A stretch of 64,000 nucleotides of DNA from NCBI GenBank assembly GCA_036557225.1, contig DATBHX010000030.1, forward strand, positions 1 through 64,000, written 5' to 3'. Below the pieces are notes generated by a model. It worked only from the letters and a program-made list of their open reading frames with translations, had not been told where the DNA came from and did no database searches. The position numbers and the translations under genes are program-made. Source of the stretch: Angelobacter sp036557225 (GTDB lineage Bacteria > Acidobacteriota > Terriglobia > Terriglobales > Acidobacteriaceae). Positions 43,401 through 51,875 of this stretch are shown here, one piece after another. How positions within the stretch are numbered: position 1 is the stretch's first letter; the number at the start of each line of letters is the position of its first letter.

Positions 43401-43577
43401 GGCGTGCGCTACCGCACGCCCATCGGCCCCGTGAGCTTTGATGTCGGATACAATCTCAATCCGCCGGCCTTCCCAACTGCTGCCATGCAGGCGACACCCA
43501 CATCGCCCGCTATACCAGCATCAGCCCAGGTGCTTCGGCACTTTAATTTCTTTTTCAATATCGGACAAACCTTCTGA
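40419..43577 (+). CDS. bamA: Omp85-family outer-membrane assembly protein with about seven POTRA domains
   Basis: The product has 1052 residues from the first ATG. A TTG at 40491 with AAGGGG just upstream would start directly before the signal peptide (LPRFRPVCLAFALCLGVCAAQ) and is a good alternative. After a Pro/Gln-rich linker I count about seven POTRA units, whose hallmark ends are FEAGxY/FxxVxV patterns (for example DAGYYQASIKPFYEW, GKGYFDVKV, DNGFLQVKV, DLGFPQVKF, DMGIFNEVNV). The C-terminal 16-strand barrel follows and ends HFNFFFNIGQTF, the terminal beta-signal. E. coli BamA has five POTRA. It would fold outer-membrane proteins. It heads an operon with SurA-like and TamB genes. Confidence 0.93.
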   Translation: MYVQLRSKLLPSKYTSRSQNKGQILPRFRPVCLAFALCLGVCAAQDATPGSQGAQSGGQRPPVQDTVPPLAAPVQPTRPAQPAAASSVVPALNLNSLQGSKVAAIQINSPGVDNSESLVPLLPQKANEPLDKTKVRRSVQTLYDTGRFAEIQVEAQRTPQGDVVLVFAARENYFFGSLLAEGSPGKPSDSQLINASKLNLGEQFTEDKIKAGIENMQRSLQDAGYYQASIKPFYEWDSHTQQVKVLFVVDHGKPARVGLVNVTGSPGYSAEEVRNIAKLRSGDKVNGTKVTTALQRLRKRYQKQDRLEAQVILTQRVYRPETNLVDYTFDINRGPVVDVKVEGASLRQGQVKKLVPIYEESAVDDDLLNEGARNIRDYLQGKGYFDVKVTYEQSQDPQTERRDVIFHIERNQRHKLVVLDIEGNHYFRRDDLRERMLMQPAGGLLLYGLFSQSILARDVQSIEYLYRDNGFLQVKVTPEVDDNYGKKGRIRVVLNVNEGPQTTVGKLTIQGNEALPESQIRDMISASEGQPYSDSMVIGDQTKVMNNYFDLGFPQVKFEYTTEAQADNPNKIDVAYKISEGPQNFVDRVFIAGLNYTRPFVVQREVKIGSGDRLSQSQMLESQRRLYDMGIFNEVNVAVQNPEGDTTHKNLNFQLAEARRYTFNYGVGLEVQTGQPAGVSSPQGETGVSGRVSFDVTRLNFRGRDHTITFKSRYGNLEKLLLIGYQAPRLFDSQKLTLDFTTFYQQTNDVRTFTAKRLEGSASIKQDFSKSTTLLYRLIYRRVDTDNLVISANLIPLFSQPVRVGMPDFTYIRDTRDNPIDSVKGTFNTFDLGVASKVFGSQASFTRVVAQNSTYYQFHKRRWTFARNTRIGVEEPFASTLFIPLPELFFAGGPTSHRGFGINQAGPRDLSTGFPLGGQALFLNNFELRTPPLPFPFVGNNLSAVVFHDMGNVFATASDMVNNFFRYTQPERNTCTVPGSLVCNFNYVSHAIGSGVRYRTPIGPVSFDVGYNLNPPAFPTAAMQATPTSPAIPASAQVLRHFNFFFNIGQTF

Positions 43578-44260
43578 TGCGGAAGTTTCTCCAGTTCGTG
43601 ATGCTGTTGTTGCCGCTGAGCGCATGGGCGCAACCGCAGGTGGTGGACCGCATGGTGGCCGTGGTGAACAAGCGGGTCATCCTGCAAAGCGAACTGGACC
43701 AGGCAGCGCGTGTGGAGTTCCTGTTGCAGGGGAAGCCCATCACCGGGCTGACTCAGGCCGGCATCTCGGCTGTGCTCGATCAGCTGATTGACCGTGCGTT
43801 GCTGGACCAGCAGATCGTCAACTCTGCCATACTCGATCCCACAGCGGAAGAGCTTGCCGCCAAAGTCAGGGAGGTGCGCGCAAACATTCCCGGTGGGCTG
43901 AATGACGATCGCTGGAAAGCCACTCTTGCCGGTTATGGGCTGACGCAGCAAGACCTGGAGGAGCAACTGGCTTCCCAGGCACGCATTCTGCGCTTTGTCG
44001 ATCTGCGTTTTCGCGGGTTGGTACGCGTCGAAAAAGACGCCATTGAGACCTATTACCAGCAGCAGTTCGTGCCGGAGATGCAAAAGCGCAACGCCACAGC
44101 ACCGCCGCTGGCCGAGGTCTCTGACAAAATTGAACAGATCCTGGTGGAGCAGCGGGTTGACGGCCTCTTGACGGAATGGCTGAAGACTTTGCGCGCGCAG
44201 GCCCACATTGAAACCATGACGCCTGCTTCACCTGGTTCTGCTGCCGGTACCGCGTCATGA
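43577..44260 (+). CDS. SurA-like periplasmic chaperone lacking a PPIase domain
   Basis: This 227-residue protein has a signal peptide (MRKFLQFVMLLLPLSAWAQ) and then the SurA N-terminal pattern (VVDRMVAVVNKRVILQSELDQ, QLIDRALLDQQI). The C-terminal helical part ends with KIEQILVEQRVDGLLTEWLKTLRAQAHIE. No parvulin domain is present, so it would act as a holdase only. Its ATG shares one base with the stop of the Omp85 gene, and its end overlaps tamB by four bases. This tight packing supports a role in escorting outer-membrane proteins to the assembly machinery. Confidence 0.88.
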   Translation: MRKFLQFVMLLLPLSAWAQPQVVDRMVAVVNKRVILQSELDQAARVEFLLQGKPITGLTQAGISAVLDQLIDRALLDQQIVNSAILDPTAEELAAKVREVRANIPGGLNDDRWKATLAGYGLTQQDLEEQLASQARILRFVDLRFRGLVRVEKDAIETYYQQQFVPEMQKRNATAPPLAEVSDKIEQILVEQRVDGLLTEWLKTLRAQAHIETMTPASPGSAAGTAS

Positions 44261-47200
44261 CGCCAAACACGCAGACCGTGATTGCGGCCCCTCCGGCCAG
44301 CAAAGGCAAGAAGCGCCGGTGGCGCCTTGCCGTACTCGTGACGGTGGCCGTCCTGGCCGTATTCATCGGCGGTCTGGCGATTTACATGAACAGCGATGGC
44401 TTTCGCGAGACTGTGCGTGCGCGAGTGGTGGCTGAACTCGAACGCGCCACCGGCGGCAAGGTCGAGCTTGAATCGTTTACCTGGAAGCTCTCTACGCTGC
44501 ACTTTGAAATTCGCAATCTCACCATCCACGGCCGAGAGCCGGTCTATGAAGTTCCGTACGCTCACGCCGACCGTATTTCTGTCGGCGTCAAGGTCGTTTC
44601 ATTTTTTTCACGCAAGATTTCTCTGGAGAAAGTGGACATCGATGGCGCCGTGCTGCACCTCATCATCTACCCGGATGGAAGCACCAACCAGCCATCGCCG
44701 CAGGCAGGCCGTCCTGGAGCGGCCGAAGAGGAAAAGGACCTGTTTGATCTGGCGATCAAACAAACTGCCATCAATAACGGCACGTTGTTCATCAACCGGG
44801 AGAGGTTCCCATTTGCGCTGGGCGGAAAAGATCTTTCGGCCGGCATGACCTATGTTCCCAGCCAGAAGGCCTATGACGGTCATCTGGATATGGCGCCGCT
44901 CCACATTGTGTATATGGACCGCGGCGTTGCCGGCACGGTCGATGCCGACGTGCACACCAGTTTTCTGCTGCACGAAAAAGAGACCGAGATCAAGTTATTG
45001 AAGGTCGCCACGAAAACCTCACAGCTTGAGGCCAGCGGCACGCTGCGCAACTACAACAGCCCGGAACTCACGCTGCAGTACCAGGCAGGGCTTGATTTGC
45101 AGGAGGTCGCGAAAGTTGCCAGGGTTCCACAGCTGCGGGCCGGCCATGCCGATCTGAAAGGCGCTTTCTCCTGGCAGCACGCGCAGTATTCATTCCAGGG
45201 CAGCACGAATGTCCGCGATCTGGAATGGCGCGATTCCACTCTGCGTCTCGCCGGGATTGATGCCAGCTCTCCCTATACGATTACGGCGGAGAAGATTGTT
45301 TTGCCGCGCATAGTAGCGCGAGCTTTTGGCGGCAGCGTGCAGGGTGATCTGCAGATCGCGAATTGGAATCCTCCTTCCGGCCGCAAAGGGCCGCTGCCGA
45401 GTGGCGCTACCAGGCTCCATCTCTCCGGTGTTGACATACGCAAGCTCGCTGTTGCTGTTTCAAACGCCGGTCTTCGTCTGGACAAAGTTGAACTGGCAGG
45501 GAATGTTTCAGGCGATGTGAATTCTTCGTGGACCGGATCGCCGCAAAGGGCCGTCACCAACTTTAAGCTTGAAGTGAATCCACCGGCGAATCCAACGGCC
45601 AGAGAAGTTCCCGTCACGGCACAGCTGCAAGCTACCTATCACGGCGACCTGCGCACCCTTGATGTCGCCGGGCTCACGCTGGCGACGCGCAATATCCGCT
45701 TGAGCGCCACCGGAGGTCTGGGCTCAGACAAGGCGCAGGCCCGCGTCTCAATCAACGCCACTGACCTGCACGAGCTTCAGCCCGCGCTCGATGCGCTGGC
45801 TCCGGGAACACGCATCCCGGTCGTGTTGGAAGGCCGCTCCTCATTTAACGGAACCATCTTCGGCAGGCTGGAAGCGCTCTCCGCGCACGGCCATGTGGAG
45901 CTGGAAAAATTCGATACTGAATTCCGGCTTGCTCCCGTTGCTGGGAGCCAAACCGCATCCAAGACTCCGCCACGCCACCTTCACTGGGATTCACTTTCCG
46001 CCGACCTCAACTACAGCCCAGCCATGATCTCACTGCTGCGCGGGACGCTGCGCCGCGGCGCCGCGCAGTTCGGCTTCTCCGCCAGCGCCACGCTGCATCA
46101 GGGCGATTTTGATGAGCGCACCAGCCAGATCAATCTCTCGCTTCACGTGCAAAATGAAAACGTGACCGACGTGCAGACGCTCGCCGAGATCAGCTATCCC
46201 GTCACCGGCGTGGTTAACGCCGATCTGCAGATTGCGGGTACGATGTACAACCTGCATGGCGGCGGTAAAGTTCAGATCACCAAACTCACAGCGTATGGCG
46301 AGCCATTTAAGGCGTTCAGCGCTGACCTTCGCCTGAATGGAAGCAATGCCGCGCTGGAGAACATTCTTCTCGGACACAACGGCGCGCGGCTTACCGGATC
46401 CGCCGCCTATAACCTGGAGAACAAGAATTTCCATTTCGACCTGACCGCCACCAATATCGACTTTGAAAACTTTCGTGACGTCATGCCGGCGCGCCTGAGC
46501 GTACAAGGTCAGGCAGGTTTTCACGTCACCGGCTCCGGAACCGAAGATGCTCCGGTCATCAACGGCCAGCTCGACCTGCGCAACATTGTGTTGAACCGCG
46601 AACTGGTGGGCAACATGACAGTGCAGGTGGAAACGCAGGGCGAGGATGTGGTCCTGCGTGGACGCTCCAATTTTACGGATGCCGAGCTGAGCGTCGATGG
46701 GAAGGTGCACTTGCGCGGTGATTGGCCGGGCGACGTGGCGCTGAAGTTTTCCCGACTCGATTTCGATCCTCTCATCCGCGCTTATTTCCAGGGCCAGATC
46801 ACCGGTCACTCTTCCATCGCCGGCGCCATTGATGTTCGGGGGCCGATGAAAAAGCCCCGCAGCCTCGCCATCACCGGAAATGTCAGCCAGCTCTCTGCTG
46901 ACGTGGAGAACGTAAAGCTCCAGAACAGTGGTCCCATCCATCTTGCGATCGAGAACGCTTCGCTCAAGGTAGACGAGTTTCATCTGACCGGCAACCAGAC
47001 TGACGTCTCGATTCAGGGCAGCGCGCAGCTTGTCGCCGATCATGCTCTCGATCTGCGGTCCAAAGGACGTTTTGATCTGAAGCTGCTGCAGCTTTTCAAC
47101 CCCAACCTGGTTGGGAATGGCCCGGCTACATTCACGGTGAATATCGGCGGCAATGCTGCGCGTCCTTCGTTGGGCGGCAAGCTGGAGCTCAACGATGCGG

Positions 47201-48336
47201 CCGTCTCCTTTGTTGACCTGCCCAACGGTTTGAGCCACATCAATGGATCCCTGGTGTTTGCCCAGGACCGCATGCAGATTGAAAAACTTACGGCGCAGAC
47301 CGGCGGCGGCGAGCTGAATGTTGGCGGATTCCTGGCGTTCCGCAACGGGCTTTACTTTGACCTGACGGCCACGGGCAAGGACGTGCGCCTGCGCTATCCA
47401 CCAGGGGTGAGCTCTTCCGCCGATGCCAACCTGCGTTACACCGGTTCAGCCAAAGGCTCTCTGCTCAGTGGCGATATTATTGTCACTCGCTTCGGCATGA
47501 ATCCGCATTTTGATTTCGCCAACTACCTGGCGCAAAGCAAGAAGGCTCCCACACTTACCACGCTGAACCCGTTTCTCGACAACATGCGGCTCGACCTGCA
47601 TGTGACCTCCACTCCGGATTTGCGGGTGGAGACCTCGCTGGCCAAACTTTCCGGCGATGTAGATCTCCGTGTTCGTGGCACAGCCACGCGGCCGGCGATC
47701 GTGGGTCGCGTGAATATCGCTGAGGGCGATATCTACTTCAACGGAACCAAGTACCGGCTGGAGCGTGGCGACATCACCTTCAGCAATCCGCTGACCATCG
47801 ATCCCGTAGTCAACATTGATATGTCGGCGCGCGTGCAGGACTATGACATCACGATCGGACTGCATGGATCGGCCATCAACGGCCGCGGGCTCAGCATGGC
47901 CTATCGTTCTGATCCGCCGCTATCCAACGCCGATATCATCGCTCTGCTGGCCTTTGGACGGACGCGCGATCAGACACTGTACTCGGCGAGCCAGCCCGGG
48001 CAAAGCCCCAATGATGCAGCCACGGCTTCCAATGCCATTCTGGGTGAGGCCCTGAATGCGACGTTCAGCAACCGCGTGCAGCGGCTCTTTGGCGGCAGCC
48101 GTGTTACCGTTGACCCGCAGTTCATCGGCTCGGAAAACAACCCCAGCGCGCGTGTCACCATTGAACAGACTGTCAACAACAACATTACCTTCACGTACAG
48201 CACCAGCCTTACGCAGTCGGCGGAGACGGTGATTCAGGTGGAATACAACATTGATAAGAATGTCTCCATCGTAGCCGTGAGAGACCAGAACGGCGTGCTC
48301 GGGTTCGATTTGCGGATTCGCCGGCGGAAAAAGTGA
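44257..48336 (+). CDS. tamB: TamB-family translocation/assembly protein (DUF490)
   Basis: This 1359-residue protein has one N-terminal membrane anchor (WRLAVLVTVAVLAVFIGGLAIYMN) and a very long beta-rich body. The C-terminal DUF490 region includes LRVRGTATRPAIVGRVNIAEGDIYFNGTKYRLERGDITFSNP, SDPPLSNADIIALLAFGRTRDQ, and SRVTVDPQFIGSENNP. Proteins of this group span the periplasm as a hydrophobic groove and are now linked to phospholipid transport and to assembly of outer-membrane proteins together with TamA. Its position behind an Omp85 gene fits that partnership. Overlaps the chaperone gene by four bases. Confidence 0.95.
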   Translation: MTPNTQTVIAAPPASKGKKRRWRLAVLVTVAVLAVFIGGLAIYMNSDGFRETVRARVVAELERATGGKVELESFTWKLSTLHFEIRNLTIHGREPVYEVPYAHADRISVGVKVVSFFSRKISLEKVDIDGAVLHLIIYPDGSTNQPSPQAGRPGAAEEEKDLFDLAIKQTAINNGTLFINRERFPFALGGKDLSAGMTYVPSQKAYDGHLDMAPLHIVYMDRGVAGTVDADVHTSFLLHEKETEIKLLKVATKTSQLEASGTLRNYNSPELTLQYQAGLDLQEVAKVARVPQLRAGHADLKGAFSWQHAQYSFQGSTNVRDLEWRDSTLRLAGIDASSPYTITAEKIVLPRIVARAFGGSVQGDLQIANWNPPSGRKGPLPSGATRLHLSGVDIRKLAVAVSNAGLRLDKVELAGNVSGDVNSSWTGSPQRAVTNFKLEVNPPANPTAREVPVTAQLQATYHGDLRTLDVAGLTLATRNIRLSATGGLGSDKAQARVSINATDLHELQPALDALAPGTRIPVVLEGRSSFNGTIFGRLEALSAHGHVELEKFDTEFRLAPVAGSQTASKTPPRHLHWDSLSADLNYSPAMISLLRGTLRRGAAQFGFSASATLHQGDFDERTSQINLSLHVQNENVTDVQTLAEISYPVTGVVNADLQIAGTMYNLHGGGKVQITKLTAYGEPFKAFSADLRLNGSNAALENILLGHNGARLTGSAAYNLENKNFHFDLTATNIDFENFRDVMPARLSVQGQAGFHVTGSGTEDAPVINGQLDLRNIVLNRELVGNMTVQVETQGEDVVLRGRSNFTDAELSVDGKVHLRGDWPGDVALKFSRLDFDPLIRAYFQGQITGHSSIAGAIDVRGPMKKPRSLAITGNVSQLSADVENVKLQNSGPIHLAIENASLKVDEFHLTGNQTDVSIQGSAQLVADHALDLRSKGRFDLKLLQLFNPNLVGNGPATFTVNIGGNAARPSLGGKLELNDAAVSFVDLPNGLSHINGSLVFAQDRMQIEKLTAQTGGGELNVGGFLAFRNGLYFDLTATGKDVRLRYPPGVSSSADANLRYTGSAKGSLLSGDIIVTRFGMNPHFDFANYLAQSKKAPTLTTLNPFLDNMRLDLHVTSTPDLRVETSLAKLSGDVDLRVRGTATRPAIVGRVNIAEGDIYFNGTKYRLERGDITFSNPLTIDPVVNIDMSARVQDYDITIGLHGSAINGRGLSMAYRSDPPLSNADIIALLAFGRTRDQTLYSASQPGQSPNDAATASNAILGEALNATFSNRVQRLFGGSRVTVDPQFIGSENNPSARVTIEQTVNNNITFTYSTSLTQSAETVIQVEYNIDKNVSIVAVRDQNGVLGFDLRIRRRKK

Positions 48337-48340
48337 CCTT

Positions 48341-49003
48341 ATGAACGGCAACGGAGCAGAGCCCTTTGCGGCTGAGCGGTTCGCCATGGTGGAGCAGCAG
48401 CTGCGCCGTCGCGGCATACACGACGAGCGCCTGCTTGCCGCCATGTACAAAGTGCCGCGGCATGAGTTCGTCAGCCGGCAGAGTTGGAGCGAAGCCTACG
48501 CCGACCATCCCGTAGCGATTGGTGAACACCAGACTACCTCGCAGCCTTACATGATTGCGGCGATGATCCAGGCTGCACAGATCAAGCCGCAGGACCGCGT
48601 GCTTGAAATAGGCGCCGGCTCCGGATACCAGACCGCGGTGCTGGCCGAGCTGGCAAGCCAAGTCTTTGCCGTGGAGCGTTATGCCTCGCTGGCCGATGCG
48701 GCCGGACAAATGCTGGATCGGCTGGGCTATCGTAATGTGAAGGTCGTCGCCGCCGATGGTTCGCTGGGATGGTCCGAAGCTGCGCCTTATGACGCCATCA
48801 TTGTTTCGGCTGCTGCTCCGCGCATTCCTCCGGCGCTGACCGAACAGCTGGCTCCCGGCGGCCGACTGGTGATTCCCGTCGGTGATTCGCAGGAACAGGT
48901 GGTGCAGCTGGTGCAGCGTGATGAGCAGGGCAATCTGAGTGTGCGGACGCTGGAAGGCTGTCGCTTTGTGCCGCTGATCGGGCAACAGGGGTTTGCGGCG
49001 TAA
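48341..49003 (+). CDS. pcm: Protein-L-isoaspartate O-methyltransferase
   Basis: This 220-residue SAM-dependent methyltransferase repairs proteins with damaged aspartate residues. Motifs: the N-terminal VPRHEFVSRQSWSEAYADHPVAIGEHQTTSQPYMIAAM, the SAM loop VLEIGAGSGYQTAVLAELA, ADGSLGWSEAAPYDAIIVSAAAP and LAPGGRLVIPVG. The gene lies four bases after tamB and is probably in the same transcript. The stop is followed after three bases by an inverted repeat cassette. Confidence 0.96.
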   Translation: MNGNGAEPFAAERFAMVEQQLRRRGIHDERLLAAMYKVPRHEFVSRQSWSEAYADHPVAIGEHQTTSQPYMIAAMIQAAQIKPQDRVLEIGAGSGYQTAVLAELASQVFAVERYASLADAAGQMLDRLGYRNVKVVAADGSLGWSEAAPYDAIIVSAAAPRIPPALTEQLAPGGRLVIPVGDSQEQVVQLVQRDEQGNLSVRTLEGCRFVPLIGQQGFAA

Positions 49004-49006
49004 GAG

Positions 49007-49171
49007 GCAATTAGCAAATAGCAATTGGCAATTAGCCAAAGCAGGTCAACGCGACGGCCCCGAAGATCGCGAAGAAAAACTGCAATTCAGCTTTCATCGC
49101 CTGCGTTGCGCTCTTGGCGTCCTTTGCGGTCAAACGCTTTTGCTAATTGCCAATTGCTATTTGCTAATTGC
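49007..49171. repeat. Perfect 30-bp inverted word-repeat cassette
   Basis: 49007-49036 and 49142-49171 are exact reverse complements, built of GCAATTAGC, AAATAGC and AATTGGC words, around a 105-base core. The arm recurs at 1142-1171 with one difference. It stands between pcm and the UbiA gene and would form a long stem in the transcript. Confidence 0.85.
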
Positions 49172-49182
49172 TACAATACTCC

Positions 49183-50055
49183 GTGCCCCTCCTCACCAAC
49201 ATCAAAACCACGCTGGAGATGATCAAGTGGGAGCACTCGATCTTTGCGCTCCCGTTTGCTCTGTGCGCCGCCATGCTTGCCTCCGGAGGCATGCCACCAG
49301 CGGCCAAGCTGGGCTGGATCGTGCTTTGCATGGTTTCAGCGCGGTCAGCGGCCATGGCGTTCAACCGCATTGCCGACGCCCGGATTGACGCAGCCAACCC
49401 ACGCACGGCCATGCGCGCGATTCCGGCGGGAGTGCTCTCGCAAAGATTTGCCGTCGTCTTCGTGATCGTAGCGTGTGCTTTATTTGTGCTGGGAGCGGCG
49501 CGGCTCAACCGGGCAACTTTCTATCTCTCACCGGTGGCGTTGGCGGTGGTGCTGCTTTATTCCTATACCAAGCGCTTTACCCGATGGTCGCACCTGGTGC
49601 TGGGCTTTGCTCTGGGCATTGCCCCCGCCGCGGCCTGGATCGCCGTTCGCGGATCGCTCGATCCCCGCATTCTCCTGCTGACCGCCGCAGTTACTTTTTG
49701 GGTGGCAGGTTTTGATGTGCTCTATGCCTGTCAGGACATCGACTTCGACCGCGCCAACGGCCTCAACTCGATTCCCCAGGCGCTCGGCGTCCCGCGCGCG
49801 CTGATGGTGGCACGCGTGCTTCACCTGCTGATGTTGGGATTGCTGCTGGCGCTGGTGATCGTCTTTGGCCTGGGCAAGCTCGCTGTGGCCGGAGTCGTGG
49901 TGGTGGCTCTCTTGCTCGCTTATGAACACTCACTGGTTTCTTCGAAGGACCTGAGCAAGCTCAACGCCGCATTTTTCACCATGAACGGCGTGATCGCCGT
50001 GGTGTTCTTTGTCTTTGTAGCCGCCGACGTACTGACCCGGACACCGCATCCGTAA
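49183..50055 (+). CDS. UbiA-family polyprenyltransferase
   Basis: The product has 290 residues from a GTG start (PLLTNIKTTLEMIKWEHSIF). The frame reaches a TTG at 49168 inside the repeat arm, which I reject. The two Asp-rich substrate motifs are present: NRIADARIDAANPRTAMR and DIDFDRANGLNSIPQ, with about nine membrane helices. It would attach a polyprenyl chain to an aromatic acid, as in ubiquinone or menaquinone (MqnP-type) synthesis. The subclass cannot be fixed here, but acidobacteria make menaquinone, which favours the latter. It lies downstream of pcm. Confidence 0.9.
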   Translation: MPLLTNIKTTLEMIKWEHSIFALPFALCAAMLASGGMPPAAKLGWIVLCMVSARSAAMAFNRIADARIDAANPRTAMRAIPAGVLSQRFAVVFVIVACALFVLGAARLNRATFYLSPVALAVVLLYSYTKRFTRWSHLVLGFALGIAPAAAWIAVRGSLDPRILLLTAAVTFWVAGFDVLYACQDIDFDRANGLNSIPQALGVPRALMVARVLHLLMLGLLLALVIVFGLGKLAVAGVVVVALLLAYEHSLVSSKDLSKLNAAFFTMNGVIAVVFFVFVAADVLTRTPHP

Positions 50056-50214
50056 AACGGCCGCTCCTGGCCCAGGACGTCTCCCTAGGACCCATTCCTT
50101 GAAATTACGTGAAAGAAAAACCAGGAATCCATCTCTACTTATTAGAACTATCTCTATAAGCAGTTCCAATTGAATTCCAGAAGAGTTCTGGCATACTTTG
50201 AGCGCACGTTTCCT

Positions 50215-51870
50215 ATGGTTCGCCACTTTCGCCTGACAGCTCTGATCGCGATGAGCCTGGCCGCATGGCCGCAGTCTGCGCATGCGGCACAATCGGCCCC
50301 CAAGGCACCTGACGCCATCTACAAACTGGAAGGAACAGTCGTCAACGCTGCAACCGGCCGGCCTGTCCCACGCGCCCTGGTAGAGCTCACCGGCGCGGGC
50401 AAGAGGGCCGTACTCACCGACTCTCAAGGTGAGTTTTCCTTTGACAAGCTGAGCAAAGGCCCGGTCAAAATCCAGGTGGAGAAGCCTGGATTTTTTGAGC
50501 CAGGGATACGGCGCGACGCCAAGGTTACGCACACGATCGAAGTAGGCCCAGAGAGCGGCAAAATGGTTTTGAAATTGGAGCCGGAGTCGATGATCACCGG
50601 CCAGGTCACGGATGAGAGCCGCGATCCGGTGGAAGGCGCCATTGTGGATGTGATAGCAGAGCAGATCGTCGACGGCCGCCGCCAATTGCAGACGCCGGAT
50701 GGACGCAATGTTCACACCGATGACGATGGCCGGTTTCTCATGGCCGGCTTGCCGCCAGGAAAGTACATCTTGCGCGTAAAGGCCGGAAACGGCGCGCGCA
50801 GGTCACCCGGCGGCCAGGCCGGCAACGCCGGGCAGTCATATCCGCTCCAGGTTTTTTTCCCCGGAGTGACAGACCTTGCTTCGGCCACAGCCATCGATCT
50901 GGTTGCGGGGCAGCATGCGCATGCGCAGGTTTCCATATCCAAGGTGCCGGCATTTAAGCTTTCCGGCTCCGTTCTGGGCAATTTGGATTTCCGGAATGTC
51001 GTGCAGCCTGCGATTTTCGACGCGCTGGGGGAGCGGCTGGCAATGCCCGATCACTGGGACACCCGGACTGGTGCCTTTGAATTTCCTCCGCTGCCCGCCG
51101 GTGTTTATACGCTGCAGATTCAGCAGCTGCCGGATGACAGGCACGAGTGGTTCCTCACTCGGACGGTAACTCTCAACCGCGACGTCAGCCGTGTGACGTT
51201 ATCGCAGGCTGCGGGCGTTTCCATTCCCGTTTCTGTGCGTACGGAATTCACTGCCACCGAAGCGAAGGACTGTCCCAGCTCCGGCTCTGAAGGCAAAACC
51301 CCGAACTGCAAACAGTTTCCGGCGGGGATCTCGATTGTCTCGTCAGACTTGAAACAAATGATGTTCCACGCGACACCAGAGAAGGCTGAACCTTCCACGC
51401 TGTCCCTGCCGTACGTGATGCCGGGAAAGTACCGTGTTGAGGTTCACCCGAAGGTCCGGGCCTATGTCCGCTCGGTGCGCTCAGGGACCACAGACCTTTT
51501 GCGGGAAGAGCTGGTCGTGCCGGCCGGCGGAGCTGTTTCCCCGATTGAAGTTGTCTTGCGCGATGACGGCGCAAAAGTGAAGATCCATGTTGCGGCGGAG
51601 AATCTTCCGCAGCAGGCGCACGTGCTGTTGGTGCCGGAGTTCGCTCCCAATCAGCCGGCGCTCACGCTCACCGCGTCTTCGAGTGGTGACCTTCAATATG
51701 ACGATCTGGCTCCGGGCGATTACAAGGTACTGGCTTTTGAGTCGCCGGAAGAAATTGAATATCAAAATCCTGATGTGATGCGGAAATACGCAGGCAAAAC
51801 CGCGCGGATCACCCTTCCTGCCAAGGGAAGCACCAGTGTTACGGTGGAGTTGATCCGCCAGGGAGAGTGA
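50215..51870 (+). CDS. Secreted carboxypeptidase-regulatory-like protein
   Basis: This 551-residue protein has a signal peptide (RHFRLTALIAMSLAAWPQSAHAAQ) and two or three carboxypeptidase-regulatory-like beta-sandwiches: LEGTVVNAATGRPVPRALVELTGAG, ITGQVTDESRDPVEGAIVDV, and further Ig-like units. I start it at the ATG at 50215. The frame opens at a TTG at 50170. Such proteins bind surface partners or carbohydrates and are abundant in Acidobacteriota. It overlaps the following paralogue's longest reading by four bases, so the two are cotranslated. Confidence 0.85.
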   Translation: MVRHFRLTALIAMSLAAWPQSAHAAQSAPKAPDAIYKLEGTVVNAATGRPVPRALVELTGAGKRAVLTDSQGEFSFDKLSKGPVKIQVEKPGFFEPGIRRDAKVTHTIEVGPESGKMVLKLEPESMITGQVTDESRDPVEGAIVDVIAEQIVDGRRQLQTPDGRNVHTDDDGRFLMAGLPPGKYILRVKAGNGARRSPGGQAGNAGQSYPLQVFFPGVTDLASATAIDLVAGQHAHAQVSISKVPAFKLSGSVLGNLDFRNVVQPAIFDALGERLAMPDHWDTRTGAFEFPPLPAGVYTLQIQQLPDDRHEWFLTRTVTLNRDVSRVTLSQAAGVSIPVSVRTEFTATEAKDCPSSGSEGKTPNCKQFPAGISIVSSDLKQMMFHATPEKAEPSTLSLPYVMPGKYRVEVHPKVRAYVRSVRSGTTDLLREELVVPAGGAVSPIEVVLRDDGAKVKIHVAAENLPQQAHVLLVPEFAPNQPALTLTASSSGDLQYDDLAPGDYKVLAFESPEEIEYQNPDVMRKYAGKTARITLPAKGSTSVTVELIRQGE

Positions 51871-51875
51871 GGACC

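Noticed and set aside
46030..47238. Minus-strand reading frame of 402 codons
   Set aside because: Shadow of tamB. No motifs.
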